64,000 nucleotides of DNA from an uncultured Pseudodesulfovibrio sp. (GTDB lineage Bacteria > Desulfobacterota > Desulfovibrionia > Desulfovibrionales > Desulfovibrionaceae), in the NCBI RefSeq assembly GCF_963675635.1, contig NZ_OY776488.1, positions 723,740 to 787,739 of the forward strand, read 5' to 3'. Positions 16,475-25,798 of this stretch are shown in pieces (position 1 is the first letter of the stretch; the number at the start of each line of letters is the position of its first letter). The notes below the pieces were generated by a model. It was not told the DNA's origin, did not search any database, and was given only the letters and a program-made list of their open reading frames with translations. The translations under genes were made by a program, and so were the position numbers.

Positions 16475-19400
16475 ATGGCTGACCCCAAGACTCAAGTGCT
16501 TCAAGTTTCTCTCCCCGGTGCAGGACAGACGACATCGTATCAGTTGTCTGCTGGCGTTCCTGTCAAGTTTACCTTCGACATCTCCGAAGCTGTTTTTAAC
16601 GGTAGCAACGGTAGTCTTACGATTGCCATTGAAGGTGGGGGGACGGTCGTTCTCGAAAATTATCAGGCTCTCGCCGCTGCGGAATCAATGCCTGTTTTTG
16701 AAATGCTGAATGGTGAGCAGGTCGCAGGCGATGTGTACCTTTTCGCTTTTGCCGATGGAGCCGATAGGGCTGATGGTGAACTGGAAACGGCGGCTGATGG
16801 GGCCAATGGCGGTTCCGGTGCAGGGGAATATTCTGATGATCCCGGTCAGATTGGTGATGGTGTTGATGCTTTGGGTGGACAGGACGACGCGTACGCCAGT
16901 CGCTCTTTGTCAACTGCGGCTGGGATTGATGAGAATCATGCTCCGGTTGCAAATGATGATTTCAACGAAATCACTGAAGTTGGTGATGACGATTTCAATG
17001 CGAATGAACATGTCAGTTTCGTTTCCGGCGGTGACCAGATGGACGGAGAGTCCCCGGAAGGAGATTTCTTCAGCCTGGGCAGCAACGGTGACGGCTTTGT
17101 CATCAATTACCCGAATGATGCTCCGCAGGAACAGGAGCCTGTTGCTGGCAATCTCATTGATAATGATTTCGATCCAGATTCTGCACATACAAATGATTCA
17201 CTGATGATGCATTCCATCGATTACGATGGTGTTGACTCCAACGGTCAAAACCCCGGTCCGGTCGAGATTCCGGCTGAAGGGCAGACTATCGAAGGCCTTT
17301 ACGGAACGCTGGTTATCCAGTCTGACGGTTCTTATACATATACATTAAATGAAGACTTGGCTGACAGCCTTGAAGAAGGCGAGACCTTTGACGAGGTTTT
17401 CAATTATACCATCGAAGATCCTGTCGGTGCGGTCAGCAACCAGGCAAGCCTGACCATCACGGTCCATGGTTCCAATGATGCGCCTACCGCAGTGGCTGAT
17501 ACCAATGTGCAGGCTATCGAGCACGGTGACTCTTCTGGCTACCAGCTCCCCGATGGGTATCCTGCTCCTGACGGCCATGAGATTGATGCTGCCCCTGGCA
17601 ATGCTCTCGTTGCGATTGATGGAGACTCCTATGGTACCGAAATTCTGTCCGGTGTTGATGACGGCTCCTTTTTTGTGGATACGTCGGCAGCATTCGCGGA
17701 TGGTTTGAATTTCTTTGGGAATACCTATGACGGAATTTATGTCAGCACCAACGGGTACATAACTTTTGGTGAAGGGCAGACGAGCTGGAGTTTTGACCCC
17801 TCTGATCTTTCCGATGAGCCTCCATTCATCGCTGCACAGTATGATGACTTTAATCCCGCCAAAGGCGGTCACATCTACTATGATGTTGATGCAGAGAATG
17901 GTGTGGTTACGATTACTTGGGAAGACCTGCAGGAGTGGGGAAATTCTTCCGGTGACGACAACTCTTTCCAGATTCGGTTGCACGACCTCGGCAAAGGTGA
18001 TTTCGACGTTGAGATTCGTTATGCCAATACGGATTGGGCTGATGAAAACTCCACCGGCGGCTGGTCAGCCGGCGATGGTGTGAACTTCGAGATTCCGCTT
18101 TCCGGCGCTGAAGATGTCCTGAATGCAGAAGATTCATCCAATATCGGTCATGATGGTGTATACGGTTGGACTGTCCGTGATGGGCAGGTTACCGGCGAGC
18201 TTCATGACTATACTACGGCAGTCGCTGCTTCCGGTAATGTGTTGGAAAATGATTCGGATGTTGACGACAACGATATGGTTTTCGAGGCCGGTGAAGAGTC
18301 CGGTCTTTTCGTCATGGGTGTCTACTCCGCACATCCTTCCGACAACATCGACGATCAGCTTGATTACGATCCTTCGCTTGTTAATGGCGAACTGGACGGT
18401 GTGGTTGAACCTTCCCAGACTTCGTTTACTGTTCAGGGTCACTATGGAACCCTGACCATCAACAGCGATGGTTCTTACACTTACACTTTGGATAACGATG
18501 GTAACAACGCCGACCTTGAAGGGTTGAACTACAACAATCCCGGTACGGATTCTTTTACTTACGCCATCATGGATGACTCCGGTGCGCTCGATTACGCCAA
18601 TATCACCTTTACAGTGAATGGTGCCAACGATGCCCCCGAGGCATTTTCAGACACCAATTCCATTCAGGAATTCGGGTATATCTTTGAAGAGACGAGCTAC
18701 TCCGGTATCGCCACTGGAAACGTTATCACTGACGTGAATGGTGATGACCAGGTGGATACAGATGCTGACGACGCGCAGATTTTTGTAGAGTCGATCAGCC
18801 ATGGCGAGAATACACAGGCAGTTTATGACTATGACGATACCAATGAATACGTGGAAATCGACGGTGATTACGGTACGCTGAAAGTCTGGAAAAACGGTGA
18901 GTATGAGTACACCCTTGATAATGACAATGAAACTGTCGACGCCCTTGATGATGGCGGTAAGCTGACCGAAACGTTCTCTTACACTACCACGAACAGTTGG
19001 CAGGATGGCGTCAGCAGCAATGCTGCCGATCTGACGATCACCATTCACGGAACCAACGACGCTCCGGTTGCAGTGAACGATGTGGATACCGCATCCGAAG
19101 CCGTTGATGATGCCTCCCTGGTTCCGGCCACAGGCAATGTCATTACCGATGCCGTGACCGGCGATTCCGACGTTGATACCGGCGATGTCCTGCATATCAC
19201 AGAAGTCCAGTATGGCACCGAGTCGGTGACGACCTTTGACACCGAGGGCAATCTGACCATCGTCGGCACTTACGGTACGTTGACGATCGATGCTGACGGT
19301 GAATACTCCTATGTAGCAGATCAGGAAGCTGCCAACAGGCTGGATTCCGGTTCCGACCCGGTTGACGATGTCTTCACTTACACGGTTTCCGATGGCGACG

Positions 19401-22400
19401 TCCCTGTCACGGCGACGTTGACTCTCTCAGTTTCCGGCGTGAATGACACTCCGGTTGCAGTGAACGATGTGGATACTGCATCCGAAGCCGTTGATGATGC
19501 CTCCCTGGTTCCGGCCACAGGCAATGTCATTACCGATGCCGTGACCGGTGATTCCGACGTTGATACCGGCGATGTCCTGCATATCACGGAAGTCCAGTAT
19601 GGCACCGAGTTGGTGACGACCTTTGACACCGAGGGCAATCTGACCATCGTCGGCACTTACGGTACGTTGACGATCGATGCTGACGGTGAATACTCCTATG
19701 TAGCAGATCAGGAAGCTGCCAACAGGCTGGATTCCGGTTCCGACCCGGTTGACGATGTTTTCACCTACACGGTTTCCGATGGAGATGCGACGACCACCGC
19801 GACGTTGACCATCTCTGTTTCCGGGGTGAATGATGCACCCGAAGCAGTCGGCAACCACTACGGAGAGTTCGAGCCTGGTTTCACAGCAACTTTCGAAGCG
19901 ACTGATGTGAATGTGAGCGGTAATCAACTGTCCGTCACTGATGGAGGAATCACCGTTTCAGCGAATATGATTTATTCTTTCGCAGATGGTGCGGTTGAGG
20001 TTCGTAATGAGCCGTATTTCAATCTTGATTTGACCACCAAGGGTGGCGGTCTTGGAATCAGCGGTCGTGACGATCTCAACGGCGGCGAAGTCTCGCTGCG
20101 TGACGGTGACGATTGGTATGATCAGGCAGACGAAGGTCTGGTTGTGGATCTCGGCGACAATGCCGCTCCCACTGTGACTATCGAACTCGGATTGCTCTTT
20201 CAGAATGGGCCAGACGGCAACTACACCGAAGTTGCGCGGGTCATTGCCTTTGATGCTGACGGTAACAAGATCAGTGATCAGAATGTATCTGGCTCCACGA
20301 ACGGAAACGTCACCGTTGAACTGGATGGTGGAACCGTTGATATCGCCCAGGTGATAGTGCTTCCGGTTGATAACGGCGCAGGTATGGTCGGTAACAATTC
20401 TGACTTCGTTCTGAATTCCGTGACCGCTGAAAAGCCTGACTATTACGAATTCCTTGAAGACGGCGGCGATATCACTCTGGCTGCAACCAGTGCGGATGGC
20501 TCCGGTATCCTTGATAACGACTTTGATGTTGACGGCGATTCCCTTGAAATCGTGCTCTTTGAAGACGGTACTCACCCCGTGGTTGGTGGAACTGTCAGTG
20601 TCGATGCCAATGGGAATGTTGTTTTCTCACCAGAACAGGATTTCAACAGTGAGCAGAATGGCGGCGATGCCTCCTTCTGGTATAGGGCGTTTGACGGAGA
20701 AAAATACTCTGATCCGGTTGAAGTGACCATCAAGATTGGTGCTGTCAACGATGCCCCTGATGCTGGCGGTGATAGTTTCGCTACCCTGGAAGACACTCCG
20801 TTGAATCTGGATGTCCTTGTTAATGACATTGATATGGACGGTGATAATCTGACCATTGTGAGTGAAGCAGATAGCGACAATAACGTTGATGCTCCGTCCG
20901 CTGCTAACGGCAGTGTTGAAATAGTGCTCGTCAATGGTGAACAGCAGCTTCACTATACCCCTGATACTGATTTCAACGGTCAGGATACCATTACATACTC
21001 TGTTTCTGATGGTAACGGTGGTTTTGATACGACTACCGTAACGGTCAATGTCGGGCCCGTAAATGATGCTCCTGTGGCAGCCAAAGACGCCAAGACCGTT
21101 ACCGAACCCAATGACGATGGTGCTTCCATCAGCGTAACAGACAATGTCCTGACCAACGATCATGATCCGGACAACTTTGACAATAATCCTAATGACGATC
21201 CGGCCAGCCTGGTCTCGGTTACCTATGCCGGTGCTGAACATGTGTTCAACGCCAACGGGGATGATATATCCTTCGGTACTGAATACGGCACAGTGACCTT
21301 TACTCAGCAGGGTGACTATACGTTCACGGCCAATAACGACACTCAGGCCGCGGGTTTCAATCCTGAAGAAGTATTCACTTACGTCATGCAGGATTCTGAC
21401 GGTGTAACGTCCTCATCCACCTTGACTGTGACAGTTAACGGCGTGAACGATGCCCCGACTCTGGACCTCTCTGCAGGCACGGTGACCTTTGAAGGTCATA
21501 CCGCCAGCTATCATAACATGATTGGCGTGTATGAGATGTCCAACGGTAAGCCCGTGAATCCGGAAATCATTCTGGAAGACGTACAGGACGCCAATATTGG
21601 TGATGTCCTTACCACATTCGGTGATGGCCAGGATCTTCATTACTTCCTGGTAGATGTCGGCGGTGGCTCCACTCCGACAGGTACTCCCGAGTTCGTATGG
21701 GATGAAGCCAACGGCGAATGGGATATTACTTTTGATGGCGGCGCAACCACCAAGAACGTTCATTTCGATGATATGTCCTTGAATCCGAACGATCACGGTG
21801 AAAGCACCTTTGGCGATAATCCGAATCATGACTATGAAGTTGAAGTTGATGATCAACTTGTTGCCGGTCACAAGACGCCGGGCGATGACGATGACTATGA
21901 CGATGTTCTTGCTGATGAACATCCCGGCATGGACGGCTCGGACCATGGCGCCACCTTCACTGAAGGAGGTGCCCCCGTTTCGGTCACCGGCGCTATGGAT
22001 ATCTCGGATATCGATTCCGAGACCATCACCAAGGTTGAAATAACATACACTCCTGAAGAGTTCGACGATCTGAATATTGACCTCGGTTCCTTCATCGACG
22101 GAGGGACTGTGACCAACCCTGACGGCAGTGTTACCTGGACCATCTCCGGAGAAGCTTCCAAGGGTGATTATGAAGATCTGCTTCAGAGCCTGACCTTTGA
22201 GAATAGCTCCGAAGCATTACAGGACGGCACGCGTGAAATCACCATTCGTGTGAATGACGGCGAAGACTGGAGCAATCCGGCACAGTCCACCATCACGGTT
22301 GTCGGTGTGAATGATGCTCCGGTTGCATTCGGTGAGTCCATTGATAGTACGCATGTGGTTCCGGGTGCATCTGATATCTTTAATGCAAGCGATATGACAC

Positions 22401-24445
22401 TGAATGGAACAACGGCTACCATGGCCGGTATTACAGTTGCCGGTGCTGCTGTATTCCATCCGGATCATACTCAAGATTATTCAGCAGATTTATCTCGGAC
22501 TGTGCACGGTATTGGTGTTAATGACGGAGGATGGGACACTCTGAATAATGAAGTTGACTCTGAAAGAAACTACCCCGGTTGGGATGAAAGCCTGACCGTC
22601 ACTCTTGATACACCGCGTGACAGCGTTACTATTGATCTCGGATTGTTCTTCAACAATTCCAGTGAAACAGAACAGGCCCGACTTATTGCCTATGATGCGG
22701 ACGGCAAGCAGATTGGTGAGCCGGTTATCGTGACTGGTGAAGCTGATGGTTCCGTGACTTCTCCTGCACTGGGTGAAGACGGTTCCAAGGTTGCAACGGT
22801 TACCATCACACCTGTCGGTGATCAGTCAGACTTTACCTTGGTCGCTGTACATGCAGTAGATCATCCGACTGAAGTCCCCAACTGGGTAGAAGACCAGGTT
22901 GATCCCATTGTGTTCTCGGTTGCCGATATACTGGCAAACGATACAGATGCGGATCATGCGGATTATGGCGATGGTGATTCCACATCGTTGTCCATCTCCG
23001 AGATTACCGGTGCCAATGGCGGTACTGCGGAACTCAGTGCCGACGGTACTCAGATCATCTTCCACGCCGATCCGAACCACAATGGTGAGACGTCCTTTAC
23101 CTACACCGTTGAAGATCCCTTGGGTGCAGTGTCCAACGAGGCCACAACAACCTTCGAGATTGGTGCTGTGAATGACGCACCTGTGGCGATTAATGACAGT
23201 TACCATGGTTTCGTTGTTGAAACGCATACTGACGTTGTGACGAACTGGAGTGCCGCTGAAGATTTGCCCTCATACACGACTAACGGCATGACTTTTACTG
23301 CCAAGTCTCAGGGTGACTCGTCTGTATGGCTTGAGTCGATGGATAGAGGTGATGATTTGGGTGTTGATAATGGCACTACAGATAATTCCGATTTGATTGA
23401 CAGCTCCGGACAGCGTGATTCGATTTTAGTCGATTTTGCTGAAGGCAAAGATTCAGTCACTATTGAGTTAGGATGTTGGGATGATTATGACGATGCAAGA
23501 ATCTACATCAACGGTGTTAATCATGGGCGTTATTCAGGCGACTCCAGTTCATTGACCTTGACGGCTGCAGCGGACAATGGCGGTGTGCTGATTGAATCAA
23601 TCGAGATCATGGCTGTGAAGCATGGCTCTTCAAATAGTTACTTCACCCTTGATAGCATTGAAGCATCGACGTATTCCCTTAGCGGTGAAGCCGGAGCTTC
23701 CGGCGATGTCCTGGCTAACGACTTCAATGTCGATGCCGGTGACACCCTGTCCGTGATCGGTGTTAACGGTCATGTTGTGAATGAGACGGGCTCGACCGAG
23801 ATTCAGGGTGAGCATGGTGTTTTGACCATCCATGCAGATGGTTCCTATGACTATGCTCTTGATGACGGTTGGCAGAGCCTTGATCACACGGTTACCGAGA
23901 CTTTTGAGTACACGGTGTCCGATAGTCACGGCGTTACTGATGTCGCGGATCTTGAAATTCCGATCCACGTCAATGCCAACGTTGTAACTGATACGAGTAC
24001 CGATGCAATGACTGGTGAACATGTCATGCATGGCTCTGTTGGCGAAGACCTTATCTACATCGCGCCTGATGCTGATATGGTTGACCTGTCTGCCGGTGGT
24101 CACGATACGATCTTTATTGATCCTGATTATATCGGCCATGCCGGTGGTGACATCACGGTGTCCGGGTTCGGTGAAGGTGATGAACTGGTCCTGAACGACA
24201 TGGGGCAAATGTTCCTCTCTGTCGAACAGGTGACGACTTCTACTGGAGTCGATACGATTCTGACCATCAATGATGGGGCTGGTGACATTAATCCTGCTGA
24301 TGATTACACCATCACTCTGGCGGATTACTCACTCCACGGTGTTGATCAGATAGATCTGCCGATTGGTCACATGGACATCTCCAGCGACCACGAGTCCTTG
24401 AACTCTCTCATCCAGACTATCATTGACTCTCCAGACAAGAACTAA
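16475..24445 (+). CDS. Giant VCBS/cadherin-like repeat surface adhesin, probable type I secretion substrate
   Basis: 2656 residues, very acidic, no Sec signal. Residues 1-~100 form a conserved-looking N-terminal domain (VPVKFTFDISEAVF, LTIAIEGGGTVVLENYQALA). A TAAG motif follows at 147-150. Then about eleven repeats each begin near N(D/H)(A/T)P and most have YGTLTID.DGSYTYT blocks (VCBS type). A NIDO-like domain lies at about 384-566 (YVSTNGYITFGEG, FIAAQYDDFNPAKGG). Three copies of an unclassified module lie at about 1126-1322, 1951-2132 and 2241-2397. The C-terminus (DMVDLSAGGHDTIFIDPDY and acidic/aliphatic tail) resembles RTX-type secretion signals. By analogy with LapA-type adhesins it would be held in the outer membrane and mediate attachment. 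No dedicated exporter, LapD or LapG is in the window. Confidence 0.9.
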   Translation: MADPKTQVLQVSLPGAGQTTSYQLSAGVPVKFTFDISEAVFNGSNGSLTIAIEGGGTVVLENYQALAAAESMPVFEMLNGEQVAGDVYLFAFADGADRADGELETAADGANGGSGAGEYSDDPGQIGDGVDALGGQDDAYASRSLSTAAGIDENHAPVANDDFNEITEVGDDDFNANEHVSFVSGGDQMDGESPEGDFFSLGSNGDGFVINYPNDAPQEQEPVAGNLIDNDFDPDSAHTNDSLMMHSIDYDGVDSNGQNPGPVEIPAEGQTIEGLYGTLVIQSDGSYTYTLNEDLADSLEEGETFDEVFNYTIEDPVGAVSNQASLTITVHGSNDAPTAVADTNVQAIEHGDSSGYQLPDGYPAPDGHEIDAAPGNALVAIDGDSYGTEILSGVDDGSFFVDTSAAFADGLNFFGNTYDGIYVSTNGYITFGEGQTSWSFDPSDLSDEPPFIAAQYDDFNPAKGGHIYYDVDAENGVVTITWEDLQEWGNSSGDDNSFQIRLHDLGKGDFDVEIRYANTDWADENSTGGWSAGDGVNFEIPLSGAEDVLNAEDSSNIGHDGVYGWTVRDGQVTGELHDYTTAVAASGNVLENDSDVDDNDMVFEAGEESGLFVMGVYSAHPSDNIDDQLDYDPSLVNGELDGVVEPSQTSFTVQGHYGTLTINSDGSYTYTLDNDGNNADLEGLNYNNPGTDSFTYAIMDDSGALDYANITFTVNGANDAPEAFSDTNSIQEFGYIFEETSYSGIATGNVITDVNGDDQVDTDADDAQIFVESISHGENTQAVYDYDDTNEYVEIDGDYGTLKVWKNGEYEYTLDNDNETVDALDDGGKLTETFSYTTTNSWQDGVSSNAADLTITIHGTNDAPVAVNDVDTASEAVDDASLVPATGNVITDAVTGDSDVDTGDVLHITEVQYGTESVTTFDTEGNLTIVGTYGTLTIDADGEYSYVADQEAANRLDSGSDPVDDVFTYTVSDGDVPVTATLTLSVSGVNDTPVAVNDVDTASEAVDDASLVPATGNVITDAVTGDSDVDTGDVLHITEVQYGTELVTTFDTEGNLTIVGTYGTLTIDADGEYSYVADQEAANRLDSGSDPVDDVFTYTVSDGDATTTATLTISVSGVNDAPEAVGNHYGEFEPGFTATFEATDVNVSGNQLSVTDGGITVSANMIYSFADGAVEVRNEPYFNLDLTTKGGGLGISGRDDLNGGEVSLRDGDDWYDQADEGLVVDLGDNAAPTVTIELGLLFQNGPDGNYTEVARVIAFDADGNKISDQNVSGSTNGNVTVELDGGTVDIAQVIVLPVDNGAGMVGNNSDFVLNSVTAEKPDYYEFLEDGGDITLAATSADGSGILDNDFDVDGDSLEIVLFEDGTHPVVGGTVSVDANGNVVFSPEQDFNSEQNGGDASFWYRAFDGEKYSDPVEVTIKIGAVNDAPDAGGDSFATLEDTPLNLDVLVNDIDMDGDNLTIVSEADSDNNVDAPSAANGSVEIVLVNGEQQLHYTPDTDFNGQDTITYSVSDGNGGFDTTTVTVNVGPVNDAPVAAKDAKTVTEPNDDGASISVTDNVLTNDHDPDNFDNNPNDDPASLVSVTYAGAEHVFNANGDDISFGTEYGTVTFTQQGDYTFTANNDTQAAGFNPEEVFTYVMQDSDGVTSSSTLTVTVNGVNDAPTLDLSAGTVTFEGHTASYHNMIGVYEMSNGKPVNPEIILEDVQDANIGDVLTTFGDGQDLHYFLVDVGGGSTPTGTPEFVWDEANGEWDITFDGGATTKNVHFDDMSLNPNDHGESTFGDNPNHDYEVEVDDQLVAGHKTPGDDDDYDDVLADEHPGMDGSDHGATFTEGGAPVSVTGAMDISDIDSETITKVEITYTPEEFDDLNIDLGSFIDGGTVTNPDGSVTWTISGEASKGDYEDLLQSLTFENSSEALQDGTREITIRVNDGEDWSNPAQSTITVVGVNDAPVAFGESIDSTHVVPGASDIFNASDMTLNGTTATMAGITVAGAAVFHPDHTQDYSADLSRTVHGIGVNDGGWDTLNNEVDSERNYPGWDESLTVTLDTPRDSVTIDLGLFFNNSSETEQARLIAYDADGKQIGEPVIVTGEADGSVTSPALGEDGSKVATVTITPVGDQSDFTLVAVHAVDHPTEVPNWVEDQVDPIVFSVADILANDTDADHADYGDGDSTSLSISEITGANGGTAELSADGTQIIFHADPNHNGETSFTYTVEDPLGAVSNEATTTFEIGAVNDAPVAINDSYHGFVVETHTDVVTNWSAAEDLPSYTTNGMTFTAKSQGDSSVWLESMDRGDDLGVDNGTTDNSDLIDSSGQRDSILVDFAEGKDSVTIELGCWDDYDDARIYINGVNHGRYSGDSSSLTLTAAADNGGVLIESIEIMAVKHGSSNSYFTLDSIEASTYSLSGEAGASGDVLANDFNVDAGDTLSVIGVNGHVVNETGSTEIQGEHGVLTIHADGSYDYALDDGWQSLDHTVTETFEYTVSDSHGVTDVADLEIPIHVNANVVTDTSTDAMTGEHVMHGSVGEDLIYIAPDADMVDLSAGGHDTIFIDPDYIGHAGGDITVSGFGEGDELVLNDMGQMFLSVEQVTTSTGVDTILTINDGAGDINPADDYTITLADYSLHGVDQIDLPIGHMDISSDHESLNSLIQTIIDSPDKN
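19061..19834 (+). repeat. Two near-identical 387-bp tandem repeats in the adhesin gene
   Basis: Copies at 19061-19447 and 19448-19834 each encode a 129-residue VCBS unit. The first ~340 bases differ at only about six positions; the last ~50 differ more. Such similarity at DNA level points to a recent duplication or gene conversion and allows copy-number change by slippage or recombination. Confidence 0.93.
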
Positions 24446-24458
24446 TTGCTAAATAACC

Positions 24459-24500
24459 AAAACCCCGGATTCGGCGTATGTCGAATCCGGGGTTTTTTGA
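24459..24500 (+). terminator. Terminator of the adhesin gene
   Basis: A 15-bp inverted repeat (24459-24473 with 24482-24496), core CCCCGGATTCG, is followed by a T run, 13 bases after the adhesin stop codon. Confidence 0.93.
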
Positions 24501-24532
24501 TGTTCAGTCGAATATTCAGGTCTCAGTGGAAA

Positions 24533-24568
24533 ACAGAAAGGCCCGGAAGGAATACCTTCCGGGCCTTT
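24533..24568 (-). terminator. Terminator of the aminotransferase operon
   Basis: A 14-bp perfect stem (24537-24550 with 24555-24568), core GGCCCGGAAGG, has a loop of four. On the minus strand it is followed by CTGTTTTCC. It ends the long minus-strand operon 24625-30731; with the adhesin terminator it separates two convergent units. Confidence 0.85.
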
Positions 24569-24624
24569 AAGCATTGATTGATCGGGATATCCGTGTCCTA
24601 AAGAGGAAACGGTCGATTCTTTTG

Positions 24625-25773
24625 TTACACTTTGCTCTTGTAGAAAGCGCAGAAGCGGTTGATGCCTTCCCTGATCTGCTCAGTGTCGGCGCAGAAGGAG
24701 AAGCGGATGAATTTGTCGGAGTCTTTGCCGAAGGTCAGGCCGGGAGCAGTGGCAACGCCTGTCTCCTTGAGCAATTCCTTGGCAAAGGTGTAGGAATCCA
24801 TTCCGGCCTTGGAGACATTGGCCATGAGGTAGAATGCCCCTTTAGGACGGGAGAATTCAAAGCCTTCTGCGGACAACGTATCGAGAACAAGGTCTCGGCG
24901 TTCGCGGTAAGCTTCGACCATTGTACCGATGCAGTCCTGCGGGCCGTTTAATGCGGCCTCAGCTGCTTTTTGGGAAACAGCGGAGGCGCAGGAGACGTAT
25001 GGTTCCAAAATCTTGTTCATCTGTGGTGCAACTTCGGAAGGAGCGCTGTAATAGCCAACGCGCCAGCCGGTCATGGCGTATGCCTTGGACACGCCATAGA
25101 TGGAAATGACATTACCATTGGGGTCGATATTCAACGGGGAGTGATGTTCTCCGTCGAATACGATCTTGTCGTAGACTTCATCAGAGATGATGTAGATGTC
25201 GTGTTTTTTTGCGAATTCAACCAGCTTTTCGACTGTTTCCTTGGAGTACACGCCTCCAGTGGGATTAGACGGAGTGTTGATGAGTATGACCCGCGTACGA
25301 GGTGTGATAAGCGGTTCCAGGTCTTCGATACGAGGCTCAAATCCATTATCTTCCCGCAGGGGATAGAATACCGGGGTGCGCTCCATGGCAATGGTCTGCA
25401 TATAGTAGTTGGGCCAGCCTGGATCAGACAGCAGGACCTCATCACCGGGGTTGGTAACTGCCATCATGGCCTGTGCCAGAGCAAAAACGGAACCGGGGGC
25501 AATGCCGATCTGGTGGATGTCCACCTTGGCTCCGTCTCTGTCCAATTTGTTGAGACACGCTTCACGCAGGGAAAGTAGACCATTATTGGCGGTATACTTA
25601 GTGAAACCGTCATGGATCGCCTTGCACGCGGCTTCTTTGATGTGATCCGGGGTTTGGAAACCGGGCTCGCCGAGTTCCATGTGGATGACATCTTCCATTC
25701 CCATGGCCAGATCCATGATGACACGGATTCCGGAACGGGGCATTTTGTTCAGGGATTCGCAGAGAGTCTTCAT
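24625..25773 (-). CDS. Class I/II PLP-dependent aminotransferase (aspartate aminotransferase-like)
   Basis: 382 residues from ATG complement(25771..25773), with AGGAAG 6 bases upstream. Family motifs: HMELGEPGFQTPDHI near the N-terminus, the NTPSNPTGGVYS substrate loop, ISDEVYDKIVFDG, and SKAYAMTGWRVGYY containing the PLP-binding lysine. The enzyme transfers an amino group between an amino acid and a 2-oxo acid in the cytosol; the substrate is not decided by motifs. Last gene of a locus that also encodes KDG kinase, KDPG aldolase and an amino-acid-type importer, 25 bases after the kinase stop. That context suggests it handles an amino group from the imported compound. Confidence 0.9.
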   Translation of the reverse strand: MKTLCESLNKMPRSGIRVIMDLAMGMEDVIHMELGEPGFQTPDHIKEAACKAIHDGFTKYTANNGLLSLREACLNKLDRDGAKVDIHQIGIAPGSVFALAQAMMAVTNPGDEVLLSDPGWPNYYMQTIAMERTPVFYPLREDNGFEPRIEDLEPLITPRTRVILINTPSNPTGGVYSKETVEKLVEFAKKHDIYIISDEVYDKIVFDGEHHSPLNIDPNGNVISIYGVSKAYAMTGWRVGYYSAPSEVAPQMNKILEPYVSCASAVSQKAAEAALNGPQDCIGTMVEAYRERRDLVLDTLSAEGFEFSRPKGAFYLMANVSKAGMDSYTFAKELLKETGVATAPGLTFGKDSDKFIRFSFCADTEQIREGINRFCAFYKSKV

Positions 25774-25798
25774 AATTTCTTCCTGTGATACTTGGTTA

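Noticed and set aside
16617-24208. Several long minus-strand frames inside the adhesin gene
   Set aside because: They are shadows caused by repeated, codon-biased sequence; no ribosome sites, and their products look like low-complexity reverse reads of the repeats.
24574-24951. Plus-strand frame opposite the aminotransferase gene
   Set aside because: Overlaps a clear PLP enzyme on the other strand and shows no family features.
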